Shown: in pieces, positions 26,585 through 34,965 of the stretch
How the letters are laid out: each line of letters begins with the position of its first letter
Numbering within the stretch: position 1 is the stretch's first letter
Assembly: GCA_046331545.1 (NCBI GenBank)
Contig: JAXLQR010000002.1
Location: 1,054,001 to 1,118,000, forward strand
DNA: 64,000 nt
Direction of reading: 5' to 3'
From: JADJVL01 sp046331545
Lineage (GTDB): Bacteria; Acidobacteriota; Holophagae; Holophagales; Holophagaceae
Position numbers and translations under genes: made by a program
Notes under the pieces: generated by a model
Seen by the model: the letters and a program-made list of their open reading frames with translations, nothing else
Told to the model about the DNA's origin: nothing
Databases searched by the model: none

Positions 26585-27841
26585 TCACCCCGCCGCGCTG
26601 ATGGGCGCGGGCGGGATGCCCAGGATCTCCTCCACCTTCTTGCGGGTGACGCGCAGGTGGCCGCGATCCTCGCGGTCCTCGCTGGGCAGGTCGAACATGG
26701 GCTCCAGGAGCACCTGCTCCATGAGGCTGCGCAGGCCGCGGGCGCCGAGCTTGCGGCTGGTGGCCTGGTCGGCGATGGCCTCGAGGGCGCCCTCCTCGAA
26801 GGTGAGCTCGATGTCGTCCATCTCGAAGAGGCGGATGTACTGCTTGGTGATGGCGTTCTTGGGCTCCTGGAGGATGCGCACCAGGGCGGAGCGGTCCAGG
26901 GGCTCCAGCACCGCGCAGATGGGCATGCGGCCCACCAGCTCGGGGATGAGGCCGAACTTGATGATGTCCTCGGGCTCCACCAGGTGCAGGAAGGCGTCGC
27001 CGGTCTCCTTGCTGGTGACCTGGGCGCCGAAGCCCACCGCCTTGGCGCGCACGCGCTGCTTGACGATCTCCTCGATGCCCACGAAGGCGCCGCCGCAGAT
27101 GAACAGGATGTCCTTCGTGTCGAGCTGGATGAACTCCTGGTGGGGGTGCTTCCGTCCGCCCTGGGGCGGCACGTTGGCGACGGTGCCCTCCACGAGCTTC
27201 AGCAGCGCCTGCTGCACGCCCTCCCCGCTGACGTCCCGCGTGATGCTCGGGTTCTCGCTCTTGCGGCCCACCTTGTCGATCTCGTCGATGAAGACGATGC
27301 CCTTCTGGGCCCGCTCCACGTCGTAGTTGGCGGCCTGGAGGAGCTTGGTGAGGATGTTCTCCACGTCCTCGCCCACGTAGCCGGCCTCGGTGAGCGTCGT
27401 CGCGTCCGCCATGGCCAGCGGCACGTCCAGCACCCGCGCCAGGGTCTGGGCCAGCAGCGTCTTGCCGGTGCCGGTGGGGCCGATGAGGAGGATGTTGCTC
27501 TTGGAGAGCTCCACGTCATGCGCGCCCAGGGACCGCTTGGGGACGAGGATGCGCTTGTAGTGGTTGTACACCGCCACCGAGAGCCGCTTCTTGGCGGCCT
27601 CCTGGCCGATGACGTAGTCGTCGAGGAAGGCCTTGATCTCCTTGGGGCGCGCGAGCTTGGTCTCCACGCGGCCCACGGGCTTGCCCTGGCGGCTCATGCG
27701 GAGCTGGAGCTGGCCCGCGTCGATGCACTCGTTGCAGATGAAGGCGTAGCCGAGGTTCTCGGGCCCCGCGAGGAGCTGCTCCACCTCGTGGGCGGCCTTC
27801 GCGCAGAACGAGCAGCGCTGGTCCTTCTTCGGCTTGTTCAT
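26585..27841 (-). CDS. clpX: ClpXP unfoldase subunit ClpX
   Basis: A 418-residue AAA+ unfoldase that feeds proteins to the ClpP peptidase. The N-terminal zinc-binding domain has Cys10, Cys13, Cys36 and Cys39 (CSFC ... CNEC). The AAA+ core shows GPTGTGKT (Walker A), VFIDEIDK (Walker B), the pore motif GYVGED, and the IGF-type ClpP-contact region. Length is normal. Usually tig and clpP precede clpX; here greA does, and clpP is not in the window. Confidence 0.97.
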   Translation of the reverse strand: MNKPKKDQRCSFCAKAAHEVEQLLAGPENLGYAFICNECIDAGQLQLRMSRQGKPVGRVETKLARPKEIKAFLDDYVIGQEAAKKRLSVAVYNHYKRILVPKRSLGAHDVELSKSNILLIGPTGTGKTLLAQTLARVLDVPLAMADATTLTEAGYVGEDVENILTKLLQAANYDVERAQKGIVFIDEIDKVGRKSENPSITRDVSGEGVQQALLKLVEGTVANVPPQGGRKHPHQEFIQLDTKDILFICGGAFVGIEEIVKQRVRAKAVGFGAQVTSKETGDAFLHLVEPEDIIKFGLIPELVGRMPICAVLEPLDRSALVRILQEPKNAITKQYIRLFEMDDIELTFEEGALEAIADQATSRKLGARGLRSLMEQVLLEPMFDLPSEDREDRGHLRVTRKKVEEILGIPPAPISAAG

Positions 27842-27856
27842 GGGGGCCTCCCCGCC

Positions 27857-28345
27857 CTAGGCGTGCTTGCGCTTGCCGTTCACGTGGTGGATGGTCTGGA
27901 GCTTCACGATCTCGTAGCGACGGACGCCCGCCGGGATCACCACGCGCACCTCCGAGCCCTCCTCCTGGCCCACGAGGGCCATGCCGATGGGGCTGCTGAT
28001 GCTGAGCTGGGTCGGATGGTCCCCGAGCTCCTCGGGGAGCACGAGGTGGTAGGTGACCTCCTCGTCCTTGTCGAGGTCGAGCAGGGTGACGTGGGAGCCG
28101 TAGGCCACGCGGTCCTTGGGCAGGCGCGTGATGTCGAGGGTGGCCACCTCGGAGATGCGCTTCTCCATGGACACGACCTTGGACTGGAACATGTCCCGCT
28201 TGGCCAGGGCCTGCTCGTACTCGGCGTTCTCGGAGAGGTCGCCCTGGCTGGCGGCGCGGGCGATCTCCTGGGGGATCTCGTTCAGCAGGGCGTTCTTCAG
28301 CTCCTTGAGCTCGGATTCCAGCTTGGCGAGCACGTGCTTCGGCAT
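27857..28345 (-). CDS. greA: Transcription elongation factor GreA-type
   Basis: A 162-residue protein that rescues backtracked RNA polymerase by stimulating transcript cleavage. The N-terminal coiled coil carries the diagnostic GDLSENAEYEQA segment with its acidic tip, and the C-terminal domain has the SISSPIGMALVG motif of the FKBP-like fold. It lies between the acyltransferase and clpX genes, 15 bases from clpX. GreA is more likely than GreB from the tip sequence. Confidence 0.93.
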   Translation of the reverse strand: MPKHVLAKLESELKELKNALLNEIPQEIARAASQGDLSENAEYEQALAKRDMFQSKVVSMEKRISEVATLDITRLPKDRVAYGSHVTLLDLDKDEEVTYHLVLPEELGDHPTQLSISSPIGMALVGQEEGSEVRVVIPAGVRRYEIVKLQTIHHVNGKRKHA

Positions 28346-28396
28346 GGGGGGTCCTTCGTGGGGTGGGGCGGGGCCGGGTGTACGGCGGGGCCGGGT

Positions 28397-29353
28397 TCAG
28401 GAGAGGGCGGCTAGGGATTCTAGCCACTCGGGGGGCGGGAGGGGCGCCGGAAGGGGGTCCCCCTCCCCGGGCCGGGTCTTGAAGCGGCGGTGCATCCAGA
28501 ACCACCAGCGCGGATCCTTGAGGATCTGGGCCTCGATGCGGGCGGCCATGAGCTGGGTGGCCGTCCAGGCGTCCCGGTCGGCGTCGCCGGTCGCGGGGAC
28601 CCGGAAGGGGGCCTCGAAGCGGACGGTGACCGTGTCGTCCTCGTTGGGCCAGGAGAAGACGGGCAGCACCGGGAGTTCGTAGCGCGCGGCGAGGCTGCCG
28701 GCGGTGGCGAAGGTGGAGGCCCAGCTCCCCAGGAACCTCACGAAGATCCCGCGGGTCAGGGCGTCCTGGTCGAGGAGGAATCCGACCCCCCGGCCCGCCC
28801 GGAGGGCCTTCAGCGTGTCCCGCACGGCCCCGTCCTTGGAGATGACCGTGTTCCCGAAGCGCGTGCGAAGGCGCGCCAGCTCCGGCTCGAGGAGGGGATT
28901 GTCGAGTTCCCGGGCGATGACCGCCAGGGCCCGGCCGTGGCGGCTCTGGGCGAGGGCCGTAGCCTCCCAGTGGCCGTAGTGCCCGGTGAGCTGGATGAAG
29001 CCCTTTCCGCCTCCCGCCGCGGCGTCGAAGTGCTCGAGCCCTTCGACCCGCACCCAGCGGTCCAGTTCCTCGGCCTCCATCCGCATCAGCCGCAGGGTCC
29101 CCAGCAGGAGGGACCCGAAGTGGGCGAAGCAGTCGCGGCCCAGCCGGCGGACCTCCGGCTCCGTGAGCTGGATCCCCGCGTCCCGGAGGTTCTCCCGCAC
29201 CACCCGCCGGTGGCGGGCGTCCAGGAGCCAGAAGGCCCGGCCGAGCCCGCGGCCGAGGGCGAGGGCCGTGGGGTACGGGAGGCCCCGGACCAGGCCTTCC
29301 ACCGTGCGGAAGAGGCCGTACTCGAGGCGGTGGCGGAGGGTGGGGCGGAGCAA
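28397..29353 (-). CDS. Lipid A-type lysophospholipid acyltransferase (LpxL/HtrB family)
   Basis: A 318-residue membrane-associated acyltransferase that adds a secondary acyl chain to lipid A or a related lipid. The catalytic H-x4-D/E motif is HYGHWE near residue 125 in FIQLTGHYGHWEA, and the FLLDQD and WWFWMHRRFK segments are typical of the family. The start is TTG at 29353 with only a weak ribosome site. It heads the minus-strand run that continues through greA, clpX and lon. Position of acylation cannot be told from sequence. Confidence 0.87.
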   Translation of the reverse strand: MLRPTLRHRLEYGLFRTVEGLVRGLPYPTALALGRGLGRAFWLLDARHRRVVRENLRDAGIQLTEPEVRRLGRDCFAHFGSLLLGTLRLMRMEAEELDRWVRVEGLEHFDAAAGGGKGFIQLTGHYGHWEATALAQSRHGRALAVIARELDNPLLEPELARLRTRFGNTVISKDGAVRDTLKALRAGRGVGFLLDQDALTRGIFVRFLGSWASTFATAGSLAARYELPVLPVFSWPNEDDTVTVRFEAPFRVPATGDADRDAWTATQLMAARIEAQILKDPRWWFWMHRRFKTRPGEGDPLPAPLPPPEWLESLAALS

Positions 29354-29370
29354 GGGGGACCTGGGCGGAC

Positions 29371-29402
29371 AAAAAAAAAGGGGCGCCCCGGGGTCGGGGC
29401 GC
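29371..29402 (-). terminator. Strong minus-strand terminator
   Basis: An 8-bp stem (29402-29395 with 29390-29383) is followed, on the minus strand, by nine T residues (29379-29371). It blocks transcription from the M4 protease gene into the acyltransferase gene that starts at 29353. Confidence 0.88.
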
Positions 29403-29421
29403 TCCCGTGAGTCTACCAGAG

Positions 29422-29452
29422 CCCGGGCGGCGGGGCCAAAGCGCCGCCCGGG
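29422..29452. terminator. Second hairpin behind the M4 protease gene
   Basis: A perfect 11-bp GC stem (29422-29432 with 29442-29452) around a 9-base loop. It lies between two other stem-loops and probably reinforces termination or protects the 3' end of the message. Confidence 0.5.
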
Positions 29453-29457
29453 AATGG

Positions 29458-29483
29458 GGAAGGCCGCCTGAAGGCGGCCTTCC
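29458..29483. terminator. First hairpin behind the M4 protease gene
   Basis: A perfect 11-bp stem (29458-29468 with 29473-29483), loop TGAA, 19 bases after the protease stop. No T tract. It is the first of three consecutive stem-loops. Confidence 0.55.
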
Positions 29484-29501
29484 GGTTCCTGGCGGGGAGC
29501 C

Positions 29502-32462
29502 TCAGCGGCTGATGGCCAGGTTGTAGGGGGTGGTGGTGCTGGAGCCGGCGTAGCGCTTGACCGCGACGGTGACCACGGCCGTGCTGCTGCCGGTGTTGGT
29601 CCAGCTCACGTTCTCGGTCGTCGTGCTGCCCGTGCCGCTGGCGAGCTGGGTGCCCGACGCGTTGTAGAAGTACAGGTCGTAGTCGTAGCTCGAGCCCGTG
29701 GGGCCGGTCATCGCCACGGCCAGCGTCTTGCCCGCGCCCACGTTCAGCTTGAAGTAGTCGTTGTCCGTGGAGGAGCCGATGTAGCCCACGATCTTGGTGA
29801 CGGTGTCCGCCACCACGTTGGCCGTGGCCTGGGTGTTGTTCGACTCCACCTCGTTGTAGGTCACGCTGGGCGGCGGCGTCACGTAGCTCAGCGCCAGGTT
29901 GTAGGGCGAGCTGCTGGTGCCGCTGTAGACGTAGACGTCGGCGTAGACGGTCATCGCCGAGCTGCCGGTGTTCGTGTAGGTCACGCTCTCCGTCGCCGTC
30001 GAGCCCTGGCTGATGGCGAGCTGGGTGCCGGCGGAGTTGACCAGCTTGAGGTCCCAGTCCACGCCCGAGGGGCCGGTCATGTTGACGGTGACCTTCTGGC
30101 CGGGGCTCAGGGTCAGCGCGAAGAAGTCGGGGTTCCCCGTCGCCGTGTGGTAGCCCTGGATGGCGGTGTAGCTGGAGCCGACCACGTTCGCGGCGGCGAC
30201 GCTGTCGTTGGGCTCGACCTCGTTGAAGGTCCCGCCCGAGGTGGTCACCGTCAGGGTCGCGTTGTTGGAGGTGGCGCTGCCGGCGCTGTTGGAGACCACG
30301 CAGCGGAAGGTGGCGCCGTTGTCGGCGGAGGTGGCGGCCGGCGTGGTGTAGGAGGCCGAGGTGGCGCCGGAGATGGCGACGCCGTTCTTCTGCCACTGGT
30401 AGCTGAGGGGCGAGGTGCCCGAGGCCGTCACGGAGAAGGTGGCGGTGCCGCCCACGGCCACGGTGGCGTTGGAGGGCTGGCCGGTGATGGTCGGCGCGGT
30501 GGGGGAGCTGTTCACCGTGAGGACGGCGTTGCTCGAGGTCACGCTGCCGGCGCTGTTGGAGACGACGACGCTGAAGGTGGCGCCGTTGTCCGCGCTGGAG
30601 GTGGCGGGCGTGGTGTAGGAGGCGGACGTCGCGCCGGAGATGGCGGTCCCGTTCTTCCGCCACTGGTAGGCGAGGGGCGCCGTGCCCGACGCCGTGACGC
30701 TGAAGGTGGCGGTGGCCGGGGCCGTGACCGTCACGCTGGAAGGCTGGCTCGTGATCGAGGGCGCCGTGGCGCCGCCGGTCCAGGCCGAGCCGACGTTGAT
30801 GGCGGCGTAGGCGTTCCAGACCGCGGCCTCCTCGGCCCCGCCGGCGCCGTAGAGGTCCTTCGCGGCGCTGATGCAGGCGGCCCGGGCGGCGGCGTAGTTC
30901 GAGGAGGAGGTCAGGTAGTTGGCCAGGGCGCGGTACCAGATCCGCACGGCCTTCTCGAGGCCGATGCCGGTGAAGCCGCTGGGCGTGTAGGAGCTGTAGT
31001 AGTCGCTGCTCGAGGTGGCGCTGGCGCCCTGGCTCAGGAAGAAGAACATGCGGTTGTTGGGGCCGGAGCTGTAGTGCACGTCCTTCGTGCCGATGCTGGA
31101 GGACCAGGCGTCGGGGGAGGCTCCGTCCTTGCTCGGCTTGAACATGTAGCGCAGCGGCGTGGCGCTGAGCTGCTCGCCGAGCTTCCAGCCGTTGTCGGTG
31201 TTGGCCACGGAGGCGGGGAAGGCGTGGCCGCCGCGGGAGTACATCTCGATGGTGTTGCCGAGGATGTCGGAGTTGGACTCGTTCAGGCCGCCCGACTCCC
31301 CGCTGTAGGTGAGGTTCGCCTCGTTGGCGCAGACGCCGTGGCTCATCTCGTGGCCGGCCACGTCGAGGGCGGTGAGGGTCGTGAAGCTGCTGCCGTCGCC
31401 GTAGGTCATGCAGAAGCAGGTGTCGTCCCAGAAGGCGTTGTCGTAGGAGTTGCTGTAGTGGACGCGGTTGTAGGTCGCGCGCCCGGCGCCGTCGATGCCG
31501 TTGCGGCCGAAGACGGTGTTGTAGAAGTCGAAGGAGACCTCGGTGCCGTAGTGGGCGTCCACGGCGGCGGTCTGGCCGTTGGCGGCGGTGGTCGAGGAGC
31601 CCTCGACGTAGTTCGCGCCGTCGCCCCAGGTGTTGTCGGCGTCGGTGTAGATCGTCCCCTGGCCGCTGGTGGCGTGGTTGAGGTTGTAGGTGGCGATGTT
31701 CATGCTGCGGACGGTGTCGCGCATCTCGTAGCCGCTGGTGACGGAGTTCGTCGTGATGCTCACCGTGCCGCTGTACTGGCTGTTGCCCGTGCCGGTGGCG
31801 GCGGTGGTGTGGAGGGTGTTCCACGACGTGAGGATGCGGCCGGTCCGGGCGTCGATCATGAAGTCGCGGTGGACGGTCTCCTCGGCGCCGTTCTCGAGCT
31901 GGGCGTGGACGTGGTAGGCCAGGACGTGGCGGACCACGAAGCGGGTCATGTCCTCGGCGTTGAGCTCCTGGTCGCGGAGGGAGGCCTTCCCGGGGCGGCG
32001 GATCTCGAGGGTCTCGGGGAAGACCACCAGCTCGACCGTGGGCTCGTAGGCGTAGGGGCCCTTGGGCGCCAGGGCGCGGTGGGCCGCGGCGAGGGCCTCG
32101 GACTCGGTGATCACCGGCGTGGTGTTGAGGCTGATCCGCTCGGTGTGGACCGCGTTCAGCCCGAGCTGCCGCCCGGTCTCGTCGGTGTGGACGATCAGGT
32201 CGCCGCCCCAGACCTTCAGGCCCTGGTAGGTCTTCTGGAAGCGGGTGTGCGTCTGCCCCAGCTCGTCCATGCCGCTGCGCAGCATCCGGAATCCGTGGTC
32301 GGCGTCCAGCCCCATCTCGGGCCGGGCCTGCATCAGGCGGCTCGCGGCGAGCTGGGCGTTGCGCTGGGCGATGGCCTCGGCGTTCGCGGGGCGCTCGGCG
32401 AAGGCCGGGCCGGCGGCGAGCAGCGCGGCGAGGAGGGAGAGGCGGGACGGCAGGGTCGCCAT
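29502..32462 (-). CDS. Secreted M4 (thermolysin-like) metalloprotease with Ig-like and PPC domains
   Basis: A 986-residue exported zinc protease. A signal peptide (about 1-22, ending AFA) is followed by an FTP/PepSY propeptide to about residue 220 and the M4 catalytic domain. Zinc ligands are His371 and His375 (HEMSH, with catalytic Glu372) and Glu395 in GGLNESNSD, the exact M4 spacing. After about residue 555 come two near-identical Ig-like domains (PLAYQWRKNG / PLSYQWQKNG, each with NGATF...VSNSAG) and two PPC domains (NEVEPNDS, NEVESNNT). Such tails bind substrate or surfaces and are often trimmed. Three hairpins follow the stop; four phased TTAA repeats lie 150-190 bases upstream. Confidence 0.95.
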   Translation of the reverse strand: MATLPSRLSLLAALLAAGPAFAERPANAEAIAQRNAQLAASRLMQARPEMGLDADHGFRMLRSGMDELGQTHTRFQKTYQGLKVWGGDLIVHTDETGRQLGLNAVHTERISLNTTPVITESEALAAAHRALAPKGPYAYEPTVELVVFPETLEIRRPGKASLRDQELNAEDMTRFVVRHVLAYHVHAQLENGAEETVHRDFMIDARTGRILTSWNTLHTTAATGTGNSQYSGTVSITTNSVTSGYEMRDTVRSMNIATYNLNHATSGQGTIYTDADNTWGDGANYVEGSSTTAANGQTAAVDAHYGTEVSFDFYNTVFGRNGIDGAGRATYNRVHYSNSYDNAFWDDTCFCMTYGDGSSFTTLTALDVAGHEMSHGVCANEANLTYSGESGGLNESNSDILGNTIEMYSRGGHAFPASVANTDNGWKLGEQLSATPLRYMFKPSKDGASPDAWSSSIGTKDVHYSSGPNNRMFFFLSQGASATSSSDYYSSYTPSGFTGIGLEKAVRIWYRALANYLTSSSNYAAARAACISAAKDLYGAGGAEEAAVWNAYAAINVGSAWTGGATAPSITSQPSSVTVTAPATATFSVTASGTAPLAYQWRKNGTAISGATSASYTTPATSSADNGATFSVVVSNSAGSVTSSNAVLTVNSSPTAPTITGQPSNATVAVGGTATFSVTASGTSPLSYQWQKNGVAISGATSASYTTPAATSADNGATFRCVVSNSAGSATSNNATLTVTTSGGTFNEVEPNDSVAAANVVGSSYTAIQGYHTATGNPDFFALTLSPGQKVTVNMTGPSGVDWDLKLVNSAGTQLAISQGSTATESVTYTNTGSSAMTVYADVYVYSGTSSSPYNLALSYVTPPPSVTYNEVESNNTQATANVVADTVTKIVGYIGSSTDNDYFKLNVGAGKTLAVAMTGPTGSSYDYDLYFYNASGTQLASGTGSTTTENVSWTNTGSSTAVVTVAVKRYAGSSTTTPYNLAISR

Positions 32463-32613
32463 GGGGACTCCGGGAGGGAGGGTTGGGACGCGGCCGAGTC
32501 CGCCTCGCCGCTCCCTGGAGGCTTCCGGGAGCGGAGCGGCGGACCTGGCCTGGAACGTGGAAAGGAGCGGGGAGGACTGGGATGACGATGCCTTCGCCCC
32601 CGTCCGCCTCCCA

Positions 32614-32649
32614 GTTAAGAGTTGTTAAATGCGGTTAAGCCGTCTTAAC
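32614..32649. promoter_or_regulatory. Four TTAA boxes in 10-bp phase upstream of the M4 protease
   Basis: TTAA tetramers start at 32615, 32625, 32635 and 32645, exactly one helical turn apart, in the pattern GTTAAG, GTTAAA, GTTAAG, CTTAAC. On the minus strand three read TTAAC with 5-base spacers, like tandem sites of OmpR/PhoP-type regulators. The last two also form a GTTAAG-CCGT-CTTAAC palindrome. They lie between the arcA stop and the protease start. Confidence 0.5.
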
Positions 32650-32665
32650 AGGTCCCTGCCCTCTC

Positions 32666-33976
32666 TTATTTCTCCACCCTGGACAACGGCATGGTCATGC
32701 ATCGCGGGCCACCCCGGGCCCGGCTGAGCTCCCCGCTCTCCAGGAGGATGAGGTACTTCCTGCGGTCGAGGAGGTTGATCTTGGGGTCCGCGAGGAGTTC
32801 CCGGGCCGCGAGGACGCGGTAGCCGGCCCGGGAGAGCTCCTCGGCGGTGGCGAGGTTGCGCGAGTAGCTCACGATGACCCCGGGCGCCAGGGCGAAGGCG
32901 TTGGCGCCGTCGGTCCACTGCTCCCGCTGCTGCTGGATGTAGTCGTTCCCCCCGCAGAAGACCGGCTTCAGGTCGATGCCGACCTCCTTGAGGGCCGAGA
33001 GCAGGTTGGGTCGGGTGGTGAAGCGCAGCTCCTCGTGGCGGAGGTCGATCTTCACCACGTTGAGCAGCTCGGGCGAGCCGTCGGTGAAGTAGGGCGGGTA
33101 CACGAGGCACTCGTGGTGGTTGATGCGGGTGAAGATCGTGTCCAGGTGCATGGCGCTGCGCTTCTTGGGCATCAGCACCATGAAGAGGTGCTCGAAGGTG
33201 CCTTCGCCGCGGCGGAAGTCCTGGCGAAGGCTCTCGGCGAGGATGTGGATGGCGTCGGTGGTGGTGCGCTCGGAGCAGCCCACCGCCAGCACCTTGTCGC
33301 TGAGCACCAGGGTGTCGCCGCCCTCCAGGCTCTGGGGGGAGCGGATCTCGCCGCGGAGGAGGGGCGTCACCTGGTCGAACCACTTGTCGTTGTCCGTGAG
33401 GTGGCGGAAGCGGGGATGGTGCCGGAAGACGTAGCTGAGGATCAGCGGCTCGCGCTGGCGGGCCCAGGTGGCCATGGCGTTCACGCAGTAGCCGTCGCCC
33501 ACCACCGAGGCGGGGTCGCGCATGAAGAGCAGGTTCGGGATGGGCTTGAGGATGTAGTCGAACTCGCGGCGCCAGTGGGTGTGGTGCTGCATGTCGGGCC
33601 AGGGGATGCCCGTGATCACGCTGGTGGCGACCTCCACGGGGAACATGGCCCGCAGGCGCTGGGTGGCCTCCTCGGGAAGGTCCACGAGCCTGCGCAGGTC
33701 CTCCACGAAGGCCTCCTTCACCGCCTCGTCCACCAGGGCCTCCATGAAGAGGTCCCGGATGTCGAGGACCTCCTCGGCGACCCTGGCCAGGACCTGCCGG
33801 AACTGGCGGTGCTCGGAGCGGGCGTGGGTGCCGTGCAGGATGTCGTCGAAGAGCAGCTGCTCCATCATCGCGGGGACCATGAGGTCCACCTCGGGGCCGG
33901 GGCTGTGGACGACCACCTGCTTCAAGCGGTGGATCTCGGAGAACACGGAGAGCTGGATCGGCGCGGCGGGAGACAT
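32666..33976 (-). CDS. arcA: Arginine deiminase
   Basis: A 436-residue enzyme hydrolysing arginine to citrulline and ammonia, first step of the arginine deiminase route. Active-site motifs of the guanidino-modifying superfamily are present: FMRDP, EGGDTLVL, the HLDTIFT histidine segment and GGPRCMTMP with nucleophile Cys426. The ATG at 33976 gives a normal N-terminus (FSEIHRLKQVVVHSPGPEVD). No ornithine carbamoyltransferase, carbamate kinase or arginine/ornithine antiporter gene adjoins it, so the energy-yielding pathway is not complete here. It is divergent from the peroxiredoxin gene across a palindrome-rich spacer. Confidence 0.95.
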   Translation of the reverse strand: MSPAAPIQLSVFSEIHRLKQVVVHSPGPEVDLMVPAMMEQLLFDDILHGTHARSEHRQFRQVLARVAEEVLDIRDLFMEALVDEAVKEAFVEDLRRLVDLPEEATQRLRAMFPVEVATSVITGIPWPDMQHHTHWRREFDYILKPIPNLLFMRDPASVVGDGYCVNAMATWARQREPLILSYVFRHHPRFRHLTDNDKWFDQVTPLLRGEIRSPQSLEGGDTLVLSDKVLAVGCSERTTTDAIHILAESLRQDFRRGEGTFEHLFMVLMPKKRSAMHLDTIFTRINHHECLVYPPYFTDGSPELLNVVKIDLRHEELRFTTRPNLLSALKEVGIDLKPVFCGGNDYIQQQREQWTDGANAFALAPGVIVSYSRNLATAEELSRAGYRVLAARELLADPKINLLDRRKYLILLESGELSRARGGPRCMTMPLSRVEK

Positions 33977-34013
33977 GGGTCACCAACGGGAATCCATCAG
34001 CCTAGCGGGAGGA

Positions 34014-34035
34014 TGCATATGCAGCAATTAATTGC
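34014..34035. promoter_or_regulatory. Adjacent AT-rich palindromes between arcA and the peroxiredoxin gene
   Basis: TGCATATGCA (34014-34023) is followed directly by the perfect 12-bp palindrome GCAATTAATTGC (34024-34035); a further CTTACC/GGTAAG inverted repeat lies at 34057-34073. They begin 38 bases upstream of arcA on its side and are good candidate operators for divergent control. Confidence 0.45.
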
Positions 34036-34082
34036 ATACCATTCAAGCCAGGAATCCTTACCGCTTTGGTAAGACTTTCGCC

Positions 34083-34110
34083 TTGAAGTCGATGGAAGCC
34101 TTGATAATCT
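34083..34110 (+). promoter_or_regulatory. Likely promoter of the peroxiredoxin gene
   Basis: TTGAAG (34083-34088) and TAATCT (34105-34110) are separated by 16 bases, placing the start near 34117 and leaving a leader of about 44 bases. A CCTT-N8-AAGG inverted repeat spans the -10 region. Confidence 0.5.
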
Positions 34111-34160
34111 AAGGATTCTGATGTTCCCGGGGCCTTCGCCCCCCTTCCTGGAGCTATCCC

Positions 34161-34742
34161 ATGGCCGCGTTCGTGACCCAGCCCGCCCCCGACTTCAAGG
34201 CCGACGCCCTGGTCAACGGCGAGTTCAAGCAGATCTCCCTCTCCGACTTCAAGGGCCGGAAGGTCGTGCTCTTCTTCTACCCCCTCGACTTCACCTTCGT
34301 CTGCCCCACCGAGATCCTCGCCTTCAGCGACGCCATCAAGGAATTCGAGGCCCGCAACACCCAGGTCATCGGCGTGAGCGTGGACAGCAAGTTCAGCCAC
34401 TTCGCCTGGACCCAGATGGACCGCAAGGAGGGCGGCATCAAGGGCATCACCTTCCCGCTGGTGGCCGACCTCAACAAGACCATCGCCGCCGACTACGGCG
34501 TCCTGCTGCCCAGCGGCATCGCCCTCCGCGGCCTCTTCATCATCAACAAGGACGGCGTCCTGAAGCACATCACCGTGAACCACAACGACCTCGGCCGGAA
34601 CGTCGACGAGGTGCTGCGCGTCCTCGACGCCGTGGACTTCAGCGAGGAGCACGGCGAGGTCTGCCCCGCCAACTGGAAGAAGGGCGACAAGGCCATGAAG
34701 CCCAATGCGTCGGGCCTGAAGGAATACGTCGCCTCCAAGTGA
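34161..34742 (+). CDS. Typical 2-Cys peroxiredoxin (AhpC/Prx1 type)
   Basis: A 193-residue thiol peroxidase that reduces hydrogen peroxide and organic peroxides. The peroxidatic Cys48 is in DFTFVCPTE and the resolving Cys168 in EVCPANW, so it is a full 2-Cys enzyme. Its length and the C-terminal tail fit the Prx1/AhpC group rather than BCP. No ahpF or other reductase gene is adjacent; thioredoxin is the likely reductant. A hairpin terminator follows 17 bases after the stop. Confidence 0.95.
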   Translation: MAAFVTQPAPDFKADALVNGEFKQISLSDFKGRKVVLFFYPLDFTFVCPTEILAFSDAIKEFEARNTQVIGVSVDSKFSHFAWTQMDRKEGGIKGITFPLVADLNKTIAADYGVLLPSGIALRGLFIINKDGVLKHITVNHNDLGRNVDEVLRVLDAVDFSEEHGEVCPANWKKGDKAMKPNASGLKEYVASK

Positions 34743-34759
34743 GGACGATCCTTCCGGAA

Positions 34760-34789
34760 GACGAGGGGCGCCGCGAGGCGCCCCTCGTC
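34760..34789 (+). terminator. Hairpin terminator of the peroxiredoxin gene
   Basis: A perfect 13-bp stem (34760-34772 with 34777-34789), loop GCGA. The following CGTTCC is only weakly T-rich. Confidence 0.7.
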
Positions 34790-34965
34790 CGTTCCATGCG
34801 ACCTCATCCGCCAGCCATGCACGGGACCGCGCCCAGGCTGTGATCCAGGCCCACACGGTCGTGACGCGCGGGGCCTCCCGCGCAGCCTACCCTGCGGTCG
34901 ATCCGGATCCCGGGCCAGGTCTCCCCACGACGGGGGTGCGGCTGCGGGACCGCCCAGGAGATGCC

